Source: Hylemonella sp.
GTDB lineage: Bacteria; Pseudomonadota; Gammaproteobacteria; Burkholderiales; Burkholderiaceae_C
DNA length: 64,000 bases
Assembly (NCBI GenBank): GCA_030680575.1
Contig: JAUXVI010000021.1
Location: 1-64,000 of the forward strand
Direction of reading: 5' to 3'
Below the pieces are notes generated by a model that did not search any database, was not told the origin of the DNA, and was given only the letters and a program-made list of their open reading frames with translations. Positions within the stretch are counted from its first letter, which is position 1; the number at the start of each line of letters is the position of its first letter. The position numbers and the translations under genes are program-made. Shown in pieces: positions 35,949-45,566 of this stretch.

Positions 35949-36890
35949 TCAACGGACCTGCAAGATCACCTCGCGGTGCAGCCGATCGACATCACCCGCT
36001 TGACAGAGGCCGGTCCCCGAACCGAGCAAGGCCGCCGCAGCCGCCGCCACGCCACGGCCAAACGCATCACGCAACGAAACACCGGTGGCCAGCGCATGGA
36101 CCATGCCGCCCACAAAGCTGTCGCCCGCCCCCACCGTCGTCGACACCGGTACCGACAAAGCCGGCGCGAACACGGTGTCCCCCCGCGTCACCATCAAAGC
36201 CCCTTGCGCGCCCAGCGACAGCACCACCACCTCAGCCCGGCCCGCCTCCACCAGCTGTCGCGCTGCCGCGCGCCATTGCGCTTCATTCTCCAGTGCCTGG
36301 CCGGAGAGTTCGCGCAACTCGCGCAGGCTGGGTTTGACAAGGTAGACACCACCGGCCTCCAGCGCAGCAGCCAGGGCGGCGCCGGACGCGTCGAGCACCA
36401 GACGGCTACCCCGCTCACGCATGAGACGTACCACACGGGCGTAAAAATCAGACGGAACACCCGGCGGCAAGCTGCCGCTGAGCACCAGATATGGTGGTGC
36501 GGCATCCAGATCCATCAGGCACTGCAGACAGGCCTGCCACTCATCGGCTGCCAACGCCGGTCCCGGCATGACAAACCGGTAGTCTTCGGCGGCAGATCGG
36601 TCGCGCACATGCAGGCTCTCACGCGTATCACCCGCAATCGAAACAGGCATGGCCGTCACCCGTTCGGCCGCCAGCAGCCGCAACAGTTCGGCACCACTGG
36701 CGCCGCCGACTGGAAACAAGGCCGCACAGGACGCTCCCAGCCGCTGCACGACACGCGCCACATTGATGCCACCACCACCCGGTTCGCGCCGCGGCGCTTC
36801 GCAACGCAACTTGTGTTCTGGCTCCACCCTGGTCGTCGATGTCGAGACATCGACACAAGGATTCATGGTCACGGTCAGGATGTCGGTCAT
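35949..36890 (-). CDS. pfkB: 6-phosphofructokinase II / 1-phosphofructokinase (PfkB family)
   Basis: A 313-residue sugar kinase very similar in layout to E. coli Pfk[63 protein letters not shown]-like [14 protein letters not shown], and the ATP/catalytic motif [17 protein letters not shown] with the base Asp. It phosphorylates fructose 6-phosphate (or fructose 1-phosphate or tagatose 6-phosphate). No phosphotransferase genes are adjacent, which favours the PfkB role over FruK. Confidence 0.87.
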   Translation of the reverse strand: MTDILTVTMNPCVDVSTSTTRVEPEHKLRCEAPRREPGGGGINVARVVQRLGASCAALFPVGGASGAELLRLLAAERVTAMPVSIAGDTRESLHVRDRSAAEDYRFVMPGPALAADEWQACLQCLMDLDAAPPYLVLSGSLPPGVPSDFYARVVRLMRERGSRLVLDASGAALAAALEAGGVYLVKPSLRELRELSGQALENEAQWRAAARQLVEAGRAEVVVLSLGAQGALMVTRGDTVFAPALSVPVSTTVGAGDSFVGGMVHALATGVSLRDAFGRGVAAAAAALLGSGTGLCQAGDVDRLHREVILQVR

Positions 36891-36943
36891 GGTCGAACGA
36901 GAATATCATGCTGCATTGCCACAATCACAATGCACGGCAGGAC

Positions 36944-37684
36944 ATGAACGCCATCAGGGAAGAAGAAGAAACCAGTTCAGCAGCGGCTGTATTTGTCGCC
37001 AAGGACCTGAGCAAGACCTACCAGATGGGCGAAGTGCAGGTGCGCGCCCTGCAGGACGTGGCCCTCACCATCTACCGCGGCGAATTCATCGTGCTGCTCG
37101 GGCCCTCGGGCAGCGGCAAGTCCACCCTGCTCAACATCCTGGGCGGTCTGGACCGTCCGAGCAGCGGCAGCGCCCGCTTTGCCGAGCACGAACTCACCGG
37201 CGCCAGCGATGCCAACCTCACGCGCTACCGGCGCGAGCACGTCGGTTTCGTTTTTCAGTTCTACAACCTGATCCCCAGCCTGACGGTACGTGAGAACGTC
37301 GAGCTGGTCACCGATATTGCCGACAACCCGATGCCGGCCGCCGAGGCGCTGCGCTTGGTCGGGCTGGAAGAGCGCATGGACCACTTTCCCTCGCAACTCT
37401 CCGGTGGCGAGCAACAGCGCGTGGCCATCGCCCGTGCCATCGTCAAGCGGCCGGAGGTGCTGCTGTGCGATGAGCCCACCGGCGCGCTCGACTACGTGAC
37501 CGGCAAGCTGGTGCTCGAAGTCATCGAGCGCATCAACCGCGAACTCGGCACCACCGCCATCGTGATCACGCACAACGCTGCCATTGCCGGCATGGCCGAC
37601 CGTGTGCTGCACCTGGGCGGCGGCCGCATCCAGCGCGTGGACGTCAACACGCACAAGATCAGCCCGTCGGAGCTCTCCTGGTAA
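36944..37684 (+). CDS. ABC transporter ATP-binding protein (MacB/LolD type)
   Basis: A 246-residue ATPase with Walker [19 protein letters not shown], signature [27 protein letters not shown] with Walker B, and switch His in [10 protein letters not shown]. It pairs with the FtsX-like permease 16 bases downstream and the HlyD-like adaptor after it, making a MacAB-like tripartite export or envelope-transport set. ATG 36944 is chosen (AGGA upstream). Confidence 0.9.
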   Translation: MNAIREEEETSSAAAVFVAKDLSKTYQMGEVQVRALQDVALTIYRGEFIVLLGPSGSGKSTLLNILGGLDRPSSGSARFAEHELTGASDANLTRYRREHVGFVFQFYNLIPSLTVRENVELVTDIADNPMPAAEALRLVGLEERMDHFPSQLSGGEQQRVAIARAIVKRPEVLLCDEPTGALDYVTGKLVLEVIERINRELGTTAIVITHNAAIAGMADRVLHLGGGRIQRVDVNTHKISPSELSW

Positions 37685-37700
37685 CAGCGATGCAGCCCCC

Positions 37701-40064
37701 ATGAAAGCCCTGGACCGCAAGCTGCTGCGCGACCTGCGCCTGATGTGGAGCCAGGCCGTCACCATCGCGCTGGTGGTGGCCAGCGGCGTGGCCGGCTTCA
37801 TCGCCACCTTCAGTGCCTACGACGGTCTGTCCTGGTCGCGCGAGGTCTATTACACCGAAGCGCGCTTTGCCGACGTCTTTGCCAGCCTCAAGCGCGCCCC
37901 GCTGGCACTGGAACGCCAGCTCGCCGCCCTGCCCGGCGCGGCGCATGTGGAGACCTCGGTCAGCGAGGTGGTGCAGGTGGACATCCCCAACGTGTCCGAC
38001 CCCATCATCGGCCGCCTGATCGGCATCGACCCACAGCAGCCGCCGCAGCTCAACCGCCTGCACCTGCGCGAGGGCCGCATGATCACGGCGCGGCGCGACC
38101 GCACGCTGGAGGTACTGGTGTCGGAGGGTTTTGCCATCGCGCGCCAGCTCAAGCCGGGCGATCGCATCCGGGCCCTGATCAACGGCAAGCGGGAGGAGTT
38201 GCAGATCGTCGGCATCGCGCTGTCACCCGAATTCGTCTTCGCCGGCATGGGCGGCTCGCCCGACCTGCGCGGCTTCGGCGTCTTCTGGCTGGACCGCAAG
38301 GCCCTGGCCGCGGCCTACAACATGGAAGGCGCCTTCAACCAGGTGGCGGTGCGCCTGGCGCCCGGCGCGAGCGAGGGTCAGGTGATCGACGCGCTCGACC
38401 AGCTGCTGGCGCCCTATGGCGGCGCCCGGGCTTACGGCCGCGATGAGCAGATGTCCGACAAGCTCCTCAGCTCCGAGATCAAGGAGCAGCGTGTCTTCGG
38501 CACCGTGCTGCCTTCCATCTTCCTGGCAGTGGCCGCCTTCCTGCTCAATGTGGTACTGAGCCGCCAGATCGCCACCCAACGCGAGCAGATTGCTGCGCTC
38601 AAGGCGCTGGGCTACGACAACACCCGCATCGCCCTGCACTACCTCAAGCTGGTGCTGCTCATCGTCACGCTCGGCATGCTGCTGGGTCTGGGCTTGGGCG
38701 CCTGGCTGGGCCACGGATTCATGGGCCTGTATGCCGACGTGTTCCGCTTCCCCGAGATGCGCTACCGGGTCCGCGTCGATCTGGTCCTGGCGGCTGTCGG
38801 GCTCACGCTGTTCGCGGCCCTGGGCGCCACCTGGCAGGCGATTGCCGCCACCGTGCGACTGGCACCGGCCGAGGCCATGCGCCCGCCGGCGCCGGGCCGC
38901 TACCGCCCGACCTTCATCGAAGCCTGGGGCCTGCGCGAGTGGTTCAGCCCGGCTGCCCGCATGGTGATGCGCACCATGCAGCGCCGCCCGCTGCGCACGC
39001 TGCTCACTATCGCCGGCATCGCTGCTTCCATGGCCATCGTCATCAGCGGCACCTTCTGGCGCGACACCATGGACATGCTGCTGCACACCCAGTTCCGCCT
39101 GGTGCTGCGCGGCGATGTCATCGTCAGCCTGGTGGAAGCGACACCGGCCCGCGTCACCTACGAGATGGCCCGCCTGCCGCATGTCACCGCCGTGGAGGGC
39201 GTGCGCAGCGTCAGCGCCCGGTTGGTGCATGGCCAGCACCACTGGCGCGGCAGCGTGCAGGGCCGCAGCGCACAGCCCGAGCTGCAGCGCATCGTGGACA
39301 CGGAACTGCGCACCCATGCGCCGCCGCCCGATGGCCTGCTGCTCACCGACCGCCTGGCCGACAAGCTGCACATCCGGCCCGGCCAGACCGTGCGCGTGGA
39401 ACTGCTTGAAGGCCGGCGCCAGGTGCTGGAACTGCCGGTGACGGGCACGGTGCAGGAGATGATGGGCATGGGCGCCTACATCGAACGCCGCAGCCTCAAC
39501 CGCCTGTTGCAGGAAGGCGACTTGGTGAACAGCGCCGCGCTGCTGGTGGAGCCCGGCCATGAGGCCGCCTTGCTGGAGCGCCTGAAGAGCCTGCCACGCG
39601 TGGTGGCCGCCTTCAGCAAGGGGGTGATGCTGCGCAACATCGAGGAGATCACGGCGCGCAACGTGCTGGTGTTCAGCGGCATCCTCACCGTGTTTGCCAG
39701 CATCATCGCCGTGGGCGTGGTCTACAACCATGCACGCATCGCCCTGGCCGAACGCGCCTGGGAACTGGCCAGCCTGCGCGTGCTGGGCTTCACGCGCGGC
39801 GAGGTGTCGGCCTTCCTGCTGGGCGAGCTGGCGCTGGAGATTCTGCTGGCCATCCCGCTCGGCCTCACCGCGGGCTACTGGCTGGCCGCCGGCATCGTAC
39901 AGCTGATCAAGACCGACGAGTTCTTTTTTCCGCTCGTGATCCATGCCTCCACCTACGCCTACGCCGCAGTCACGGTGGTGGCGGCGGGTCTTGCCAGTGC
40001 GCTGATCGTGCGCCGACGCATTGACCGGCTGGATCTGGTGGGCGTGCTGAAAACGCGAGAATAG
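37701..40064 (+). CDS. ABC transporter permease with two FtsX domains
   Basis: A 787-residue inner-membrane protein. One N-terminal helix (about residues 15-35) precedes a periplasmic MacB-like domain; an FtsX helix bundle lies around residues 270-395; a second periplasmic domain and second FtsX bundle (about 650-785) follow. This is the duplicated arrangement seen in DevC/LolCE-like mechanotransmission permeases. ATG 37701 begins the conserved KLLRDLRLMWSQAVTIALVVASG. Confidence 0.88.
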   Translation: MKALDRKLLRDLRLMWSQAVTIALVVASGVAGFIATFSAYDGLSWSREVYYTEARFADVFASLKRAPLALERQLAALPGAAHVETSVSEVVQVDIPNVSDPIIGRLIGIDPQQPPQLNRLHLREGRMITARRDRTLEVLVSEGFAIARQLKPGDRIRALINGKREELQIVGIALSPEFVFAGMGGSPDLRGFGVFWLDRKALAAAYNMEGAFNQVAVRLAPGASEGQVIDALDQLLAPYGGARAYGRDEQMSDKLLSSEIKEQRVFGTVLPSIFLAVAAFLLNVVLSRQIATQREQIAALKALGYDNTRIALHYLKLVLLIVTLGMLLGLGLGAWLGHGFMGLYADVFRFPEMRYRVRVDLVLAAVGLTLFAALGATWQAIAATVRLAPAEAMRPPAPGRYRPTFIEAWGLREWFSPAARMVMRTMQRRPLRTLLTIAGIAASMAIVISGTFWRDTMDMLLHTQFRLVLRGDVIVSLVEATPARVTYEMARLPHVTAVEGVRSVSARLVHGQHHWRGSVQGRSAQPELQRIVDTELRTHAPPPDGLLLTDRLADKLHIRPGQTVRVELLEGRRQVLELPVTGTVQEMMGMGAYIERRSLNRLLQEGDLVNSAALLVEPGHEAALLERLKSLPRVVAAFSKGVMLRNIEEITARNVLVFSGILTVFASIIAVGVVYNHARIALAERAWELASLRVLGFTRGEVSAFLLGELALEILLAIPLGLTAGYWLAAGIVQLIKTDEFFFPLVIHASTYAYAAVTVVAAGLASALIVRRRIDRLDLVGVLKTRE

Positions 40065-40086
40065 AAACCTTCAAGGCAGGGACAGA

Positions 40087-41283
40087 ATGATGATCACAAA
40101 AAAGAAGCTGTGGATGGCCGGTGGTGTGGCGCTGGCGGTATCGCTGCTGGTGTGGGCCTTCTGGCCCCGCCCGACGGAAGTCGAGGTGGGCACGATCAGC
40201 CGCGGCACGTTCGAGCGCGGCGTGCAGGAAGACGGCAAGACACGCCTGCGCGAGCGCTACGTGGTCTCCACCCCGCTGACGGGCCGTGTGCAGCGCGTCA
40301 CCCTCAAGCAGGGCGACGCGGTGGAACGTGACGCGGTGCTGGCCACCCTGTGGCCGGTGATGCCCGGCCTGCTGGACGAACGCACACGCCAGGAGCAGGA
40401 TCAGCGCATTGGTGCGCTGGAAGCTTCCGTGCGCCGTGCCACCGCCAACGTGGAGCGCGCCCGCGCCGCCCACGAGCAGGCCATGGCCGACCTGAAGCGC
40501 AGCGAGACGCTGTCACAGCAGGGTTTTGTCTCGCCAACGCAGAACGAAACTGGCCGCCTCACGGTGCGCCTGCGCCAGAAGGAAATGGAAAGCGCACGCC
40601 AGGAAGAAGACGCCGCCCGCCACGAACTGGAGCAAGCACGCATCGCCATCCGCACCTTCGGCCAGGGCAGCACCTCGCAACGATCCTGGGACATCAAGTC
40701 ACCGATCGCCGGCAAGGTGCTCAAGCTGAACCAGGAGAGTGAAGGCGTGGTGCAGGCCGGCACGCCACTGATCGAGATCGGCAACCCAGCCAACCTGGAA
40801 GTGGTGGTGGACCTGCTGACCGAAGACGCGGCCCAGGTGCGCCCCGGCACCCCGGCCACCCTGGCCAACTGGGGCGGCCCGCAGTTGCTGCAGGCCCGCG
40901 TGCGTCTGGTGGAGCCGGCGGCCTACACCAAGGTCTCGGCCCTGGGTGTGGAGGAGCAGCGCGTTAACGTGGTGCTGGACATCACCTCGCCACCCGAGCA
41001 GTGGAGCGCGCTGGGCGACGGCTTCAAGGCCGACGTGCGCATCGTGGTGCAGACCGTGGCAGACGCCCTCAAGGTGCCGGTCAGCGCCCTCTTCCCCACC
41101 GGCGCCCGCGCCGCCCTCTACACAGTAGAAAACGGCCGGGCCCGCCAACACGAGGTGGAGGTGCTGGCGCGCAACGGCCATGAGGCCTGGATCAAGAGCG
41201 AACTCGCCCCCGGCACCGAAGTGATTCTTTTCCCGCCCAGTTCGCTGCGCGAGGGGCAGCGGGTACAGAAGCTGGCGCCCTGA
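40087..41283 (+). CDS. HlyD/MacA-type periplasmic adaptor protein
   Basis: A 398-residue membrane-anchored adaptor. A single N-terminal helix (about residues 8-26) is followed by a barrel-sandwich region (TPLTGRVQRVTLKQGDAVERDAVLATL), a coiled-coil hairpin (about 98-185), the returning half GKVLKLNQESEGVVQAGTPLIEIG, and a beta-barrel end. It links the ABC permease upstream (22-base gap) to an outer-membrane factor not encoded here. Confidence 0.88.
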   Translation: MMITKKKLWMAGGVALAVSLLVWAFWPRPTEVEVGTISRGTFERGVQEDGKTRLRERYVVSTPLTGRVQRVTLKQGDAVERDAVLATLWPVMPGLLDERTRQEQDQRIGALEASVRRATANVERARAAHEQAMADLKRSETLSQQGFVSPTQNETGRLTVRLRQKEMESARQEEDAARHELEQARIAIRTFGQGSTSQRSWDIKSPIAGKVLKLNQESEGVVQAGTPLIEIGNPANLEVVVDLLTEDAAQVRPGTPATLANWGGPQLLQARVRLVEPAAYTKVSALGVEEQRVNVVLDITSPPEQWSALGDGFKADVRIVVQTVADALKVPVSALFPTGARAALYTVENGRARQHEVEVLARNGHEAWIKSELAPGTEVILFPPSSLREGQRVQKLAP

Positions 41284-41289
41284 GGCCTC

Positions 41290-41583
41290 TCACGCGTGAA
41301 CGCGGTATTCACGCGTGACAGCCGCCACCTGAACGGAATACGACGCATACCAGCGCTCGCGGCCGGTCTGCTGGGCCAGCACATGCTCGGGGTGTGACTT
41401 CCAGGCCCGGATGGCCTCTTCATTCGGCCAGTAGGACAGCGCCACCTCGTCGGGGTCTTCCGTCACGGCCTGGAATTCAAGGCAGCCAAATTGACTCAGC
41501 GCAAGCTCACGCATGCGCGCGGCCACCCGTGAATACGCTTCATCCTGCACCCGCACCTTGGCGCGGAATATCACCACATACAT
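41290..41583 (-). CDS. Antibiotic-biosynthesis-monooxygenase (ABM) domain protein
   Basis: A 97-residue dimeric alpha/beta-barrel protein: MYVVIFRAKVRVQDEAYSRVAARMRELA at the start, GCLEFQAVTEDPDEVALSYWPNEEAIRAWK in the middle. The ABM fold is used by small oxygenases and heme-degrading enzymes; the actual substrate is unknown. Converges with the adaptor gene, 6 bases apart. Confidence 0.8.
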   Translation of the reverse strand: MYVVIFRAKVRVQDEAYSRVAARMRELALSQFGCLEFQAVTEDPDEVALSYWPNEEAIRAWKSHPEHVLAQQTGRERWYASYSVQVAAVTREYRVHA

Positions 41584-41760
41584 CGGCTTTCCTCCCTGGC
41601 GTCAGACCTTCCTGAATCGGCCATGGCAGCCACATACGGCCGGTATTGCAGCGCAACATCCTGACGCTGATGGTGCATTTTGTTTCAAAGCTGCCACACG
41701 CTTGTAAAACTTCGGGCGCAGACTATTCTCCTTGTCTGAAGGGTGCGCAGGGAGAAAGCC

Positions 41761-41985
41761 ATGAATACGTCCACGTATAAGATCGAAAGCTCACAGCCCA
41801 TCGTCTCCACACTGCTGCGCACCGGCATTCGCAGCGGCGCCCTGCTGGCCAACCGCGAACTGGCCGTGGCACTGGCCGCCAAGAGCCTGACCTCGCCACC
41901 GGGCGGAGAGATCCGCGTGGTCCACGTCCCCAGCGGCGAAGTGATCTTCCGCAAGACCGGTGAAACGCGCGTCTTTGACGCGTGA
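41761..41985 (+). CDS. Small hypothetical protein
   Basis: A 74-residue protein with no family I recognise. It is mixed helical then beta (GEIRVVHVPSGEVIFRKTGETRVFDA), without a signal or membrane helix. The codon pattern is like neighbouring genes and GGGAGAAAGCC precedes the ATG at 41761, so it is probably real. Confidence 0.5.
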   Translation: MNTSTYKIESSQPIVSTLLRTGIRSGALLANRELAVALAAKSLTSPPGGEIRVVHVPSGEVIFRKTGETRVFDA

Positions 41986-42162
41986 CGCGATGGGCTAGTG
42001 ACCCGGGCTCTTCTTGCACATCTCAACGTACCGCCACCCAACGCTCTCGCCACCGATTGACGCCCTCGCTCAGCGCCTCAAAAGCGCTCGTTTTTATCAG
42101 CTATCATCCGGGCAAGCTGGGATGGTTGGTATCCATCGACAAAACATGTGCCCGCAAAGTAA

Positions 42163-43461
42163 ATGATGAAACAGGTGATCAGGCGTTCGGCTCTGGATTT
42201 CGTTCAGCGGAGCATGCGGCGGCTTCAACGTCACGTGGGTCTGACTGCCATCTTGGCGGCACTCGTTTTTTCCCTCACCGCGAAGGTCGCGACAGCCAGT
42301 TCCGACCTGTCCGCGCCGGTCCTCGGGGCACAACGGCTGCTGGTCGTCGCCGTTCGTTTTCCCGGCACCACGCCCACGGTCGACTTGACGCAGATTCAAG
42401 ACAAGATCGGCCGGGTGGACAACTACATTCGTGAATCGTCCTATGGCAAAGCGTGGCTGGCCCCCAAGCTGACCGGCTGGTACGACATGCCGCATGGCGT
42501 CAGCACCTACAAGGTCAGCCCGTACAACCGCGATGTCGACCCTGAACGCGTCAGACGGCTCGTGGTCGATGCACTCAGCGCCGCCCAGCGTGATGTCGAT
42601 CTTGACCAGTACGACACGGTCTGGATCATGGTTGGCGCCTTCACGCGCCCCGGTGAGGGCTACGGCATGCTTTGTTACGCGGCAAATCCCGGCATGCTGT
42701 CCAAGGGATTCATCCGCGGCCAATTCGAGCCGCAGCTTGAAACCGTCGTGCTGGCAGGGGGACGCTCGTTCGCCAAGCCGGTCACCGTGAGTGTCGAGAA
42801 TGCGCATGTCGGACACGTCGTGCATGACATGCTGCATGCCCTGGGCGGCATCAAGGACCGCAAGCGCGTGATCCCCGATCTGTACGACTTCAAACTGCAG
42901 AGCAACCCGCCGCCGGGTCCGATGCTGCCGGAAGTGTTTGCCATTCATACCGGCCCGTGGGACATCATGAGCCAGCATTTCATTGACCGCCTGCAGCCAC
43001 CTCCGCTGCCGTCGTCATTCACCCGCTTGCGCCTGGGCTGGATCGCACCCGAGCAGATCGTGACCGTGAAGCCCGGCGAAACAAGAGAGGTCGCACTCTC
43101 CCCGCTGGCCCCTGGCAAGGGCACGCTGGTGGTCCGGGTGCCAACCTCGGGCAACCGCTATGTACTGATCGAGAACCGACAACGCATCGGCGGCGATGCG
43201 GTTCAGCGCTCGGCCGGCATGCTGGTGCTGGAAGTGGACCCCTCACGCGCGGAAGGGACGGCCATTGTTCGTACGGTCGATGCGAATCCCGGCGTAGCCA
43301 ATTTGTACGCTGCGCCTTTTCGACCTGGCACCGGTGAGCATCGCTATTACGAGAACACCGGATGGGGCGTTGCAGCCATACCGCTCGACATAACCACCGA
43401 TAATTCCTTGCGGATCATGATCACAACACCGGAGCACGCCAGACAACAACGTCAGAAATAG
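42163..43461 (+). CDS. Secreted M6-like putative metalloprotease with an HDxxH motif
   Basis: A 432-residue exported protein with a hydrophobic signal around residues 26-46 (TAILAALVFSLTAKVATAS). The core resembles immune-inhibitor-A-like (M6) proteases: LLVVAVRFPGTTPTVDL, a helical region, the zinc-site segment VVHDMLHALGG near residue 222, and RLRLGWIAPEQIVTVKPGE. The usual HExxHxxG appears here as HDMLHALG, with Asp in the place of the catalytic Glu. It may be a weak or inactive peptidase. The tail is a beta-rich domain. Confidence 0.65.
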   Translation: MMKQVIRRSALDFVQRSMRRLQRHVGLTAILAALVFSLTAKVATASSDLSAPVLGAQRLLVVAVRFPGTTPTVDLTQIQDKIGRVDNYIRESSYGKAWLAPKLTGWYDMPHGVSTYKVSPYNRDVDPERVRRLVVDALSAAQRDVDLDQYDTVWIMVGAFTRPGEGYGMLCYAANPGMLSKGFIRGQFEPQLETVVLAGGRSFAKPVTVSVENAHVGHVVHDMLHALGGIKDRKRVIPDLYDFKLQSNPPPGPMLPEVFAIHTGPWDIMSQHFIDRLQPPPLPSSFTRLRLGWIAPEQIVTVKPGETREVALSPLAPGKGTLVVRVPTSGNRYVLIENRQRIGGDAVQRSAGMLVLEVDPSRAEGTAIVRTVDANPGVANLYAAPFRPGTGEHRYYENTGWGVAAIPLDITTDNSLRIMITTPEHARQQRQK

Positions 43462-43552
43462 CGTGCTCAGCGGCTGTGTCAACTTATGGCAACGCTGAAC
43501 AAGTGGCAGCAGCATGGGGTGAGCATTGCATCGACCGGTTGAATCTGCCCTC

Positions 43553-44194
43553 TTAAGGACACAGCTCCTCCTTCAATCTTGCAGCCAGCCTCGCCACACC
43601 ATCCTTCACCGTCAGACCCGCTGGCACCAACGCATCGCAACTCACGGTCCGCTGCCTCAATACCACCACATCCTCACCCCGCCCCAGCGCGTCGCACAAC
43701 ACCGCCCACGGCGGCTCGGTGAGCAGTAGCCCCACCACCAGCAGCACACCCGTCTGCCTGCGCCGCTGCGCCAGACCCACGAGCTTGCGCCCCTGGGCAT
43801 CCACCACCTCCCACGGCGACAGGTTGCCAAAGCAGGCCCAGTCCAGCACGGGCAGGCCGCGCGCGATGAGGGCGGCTTGCTGCGAAGCCAGTTCTGCCGG
43901 CGGCAGGGCGCGAACCGGCAGACCCTGCGCCATCAACACTTGCGCAAACAGTTGCCCCAGGTGCCGGTAACTCTCCAGCAGGCCCTGCCCCAGCCACGGG
44001 TGCCCGGTGGGCAGCGCCAGCGACAGGCCGACCATCCACGGGCCAGTGAGCACAGCGCCACCGCCGGAGTCGCGTAGCAGCACTTCCATGGGCGGGCCAC
44101 TGAGCGTGGCCACCTGGCGCTCGTAGACGGCACGCTGCGAGCAGCCCAGCACGATGGCGGGCTGCTCATAGGTCCAGACGCGCCACTGCGGCAC
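43553..44194 (-). CDS. Lipoate-protein ligase A-like protein (start uncertain)
   Basis: A 213-residue frame from GTG 44194 with the BPL/LplA fold: YEQPAIVLGCSQRAVYE, the RDSGGGAVLTGPWMVGLSLALP loop, and RKLVGLAQRRRQTGVLLVVGLLL with the adenylate-binding Lys. Family-like sequence continues upstream of the GTG (IASIAAQEQAWNRAQLLQP) for about 20 codons without any ATG, GTG or TTG, so the true start may be a rare codon after the stop of the lipoyl gene at 44263. It should attach lipoate to the neighbouring lipoyl domain. Confidence 0.7.
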   Translation of the reverse strand: MPQWRVWTYEQPAIVLGCSQRAVYERQVATLSGPPMEVLLRDSGGGAVLTGPWMVGLSLALPTGHPWLGQGLLESYRHLGQLFAQVLMAQGLPVRALPPAELASQQAALIARGLPVLDWACFGNLSPWEVVDAQGRKLVGLAQRRRQTGVLLVVGLLLTEPPWAVLCDALGRGEDVVVLRQRTVSCDALVPAGLTVKDGVARLAARLKEELCP

Positions 44195-44262
44195 TGTTAC
44201 CGGCTGCAGCAGCTGCGCGCGGTTCCAGGCCTGTTCCTGCGCGGCAATGCTCGCGATGGCGG

Positions 44263-44505
44263 CTACTCCAGCGTGGCGATGGGCTTGCCGCGTGCAAAGG
44301 TACTGCCGGCCGGCACCAGGATCTGCACCACACGGCCGGCCGTTGGCGCGACAATTTCCAGGTTGGACTTCACCAGCACCACGTTGGCCAAAGGTTGGCC
44401 GGCCTGCACGGTGTCACCGGCCTGCACCAGCCACTTGTCGACCAGCGCTTCGACGGCAGCATCGACACCTTCCCAAGCTTGATCTTGCAGCGTCACCTCC
44501 GTCAT
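44263..44505 (-). CDS. Free-standing lipoyl-carrier domain protein
   Basis: An 80-residue biotinyl/lipoyl domain and nothing else: VDKWLVQAGDTVQAGQPLANVVLVKSN, with the candidate lipoyl-lysine in VLVKSNLEI at the hairpin, and VVQILVPAGSTFARGKPIATLE. In usual 2-oxoacid dehydrogenase or acetoin dehydrogenase complexes this domain is part of a ~370-residue or longer E2. Here it is separate and overlaps the E1 beta stop by four bases, so it is part of the E1 operon. Confidence 0.85.
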   Translation of the reverse strand: MTEVTLQDQAWEGVDAAVEALVDKWLVQAGDTVQAGQPLANVVLVKSNLEIVAPTAGRVVQILVPAGSTFARGKPIATLE

Positions 44506-45542
44506 GCAGCCACCCCTTCCGCCACACGGCCCTTCATCAGCGCCTGCGACGCTTCCACGATGCCTTTGACCTGTGGAATGACGAACTGCTCCAACGGCCG
44601 GCTGTAGGGGATGGGCACATTGGGCACGGCCAGACGCTTGATGGGCGCCTTCAAGGCGACGGTGTCCAGGTTCTCGGCCACGATGGCGGCAATCTCACCG
44701 GTGAGGCCAAAGCCCAGGTAGTCCTCGTCGGCCACCAGCAGACGACCGGTCTTGCCCACCGACTTGAGCACCGCCTTGCGGTCCAGCGGCACCAAGGTGC
44801 GCAGGTCGATCACCTCGGCACTGATGCCCTGCTTGGCCAGCTCTTCCGCGGCCAACAGGCTCTTCTGCACCATCTGGCTCAGGGTGACGATGGTGAGGTC
44901 ATTGCCGGCGCGCACCACCTTGGCCTGGCCGAAGGGGATGGTGTAGGCCTCCTGCGGAACCTCGTTGCTGCTGCCCTCAAAAAACGCCATCCACGGCAGG
45001 CCCATGATGCCCTTGTGGTACATGAACATGACCGGGTTGTCGTCGCGAATGGCCTGGATCATCAGGCCCTTGGCGTCGTAGGCGTTGGACGGCACAACCA
45101 CCTTGAGGCCCGGCATGTGGGCAAAGGTGGCGTACAGGCACTGCGAGTGTTGCGCCGCATCGCTGTAGCCGCCGCCGATGGCCGTGGTCAGCACCACCGG
45201 CAGCTTGATGTGGCCGCCGGCCATGTAGGTGTTCTTGGCCAGGTGGTTGTAGATCTGGTCCATGCAGACGCCAAAGAAGTCGACGAACATCAGTTCGGCA
45301 ATCGGCCGCAGGCCAGCCGCGGCGGCGCCGGTGGCGGTGCCGATGAAGGCGGTCTCGGAGATCGGCGTGTCCATGATGCGCTCCGGACCGAACTTGTCGA
45401 GCAGGCCGCCGGTGGCACCGAAGATGCCGCCGTACTTGCCGATGTCTTCGCCCATCACGAAGACCGTGTTGTCGCGCTCCATTTCCTGGCCAATGCCTTC
45501 GGCAATCGCCTGCGCCATGGTGAGTTTGCGGGTGGTACTCAT
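44502..45542 (-). CDS. 2-oxoacid/acetoin dehydrogenase-type E1 beta subunit
   Basis: A 346-residue thiamine-diphosphate E1 beta subunit: LTMAQAIAEGIGQEMERDNTVFVMGEDIGKYGGIFGAT, DTPISETAFIGTATGAAAAGLRPIAELMF, and DLRTLVPLDRKAVLKSV are family signatures. It pairs with the alpha subunit encoded 24 bases upstream to decarboxylate a 2-oxo acid (or cleave acetoin) and load the acyl unit on lipoate. Similarity is to AcoB/PdhB-type proteins. Confidence 0.92.
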   Translation of the reverse strand: MSTTRKLTMAQAIAEGIGQEMERDNTVFVMGEDIGKYGGIFGATGGLLDKFGPERIMDTPISETAFIGTATGAAAAGLRPIAELMFVDFFGVCMDQIYNHLAKNTYMAGGHIKLPVVLTTAIGGGYSDAAQHSQCLYATFAHMPGLKVVVPSNAYDAKGLMIQAIRDDNPVMFMYHKGIMGLPWMAFFEGSSNEVPQEAYTIPFGQAKVVRAGNDLTIVTLSQMVQKSLLAAEELAKQGISAEVIDLRTLVPLDRKAVLKSVGKTGRLLVADEDYLGFGLTGEIAAIVAENLDTVALKAPIKRLAVPNVPIPYSRPLEQFVIPQVKGIVEASQALMKGRVAEGVAA

Positions 45543-45566
45543 ATCGTGTTCCTCCTCTGGTCCGGT

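Noticed and set aside
38223-39944. 573-codon minus-strand frame opposite the FtsX permease
   Set aside because: Composition (His, Gln, Gly, Ala) without motifs and complete overlap with a conserved permease show it is a shadow.
42066-42115. Possible repeat family 1 copy (GATAGCTGATAAAAACGAGC on the minus strand)
   Set aside because: Only the ATAGCTG and GCGCTT blocks match and the spacing differs, so it was not counted as a copy.
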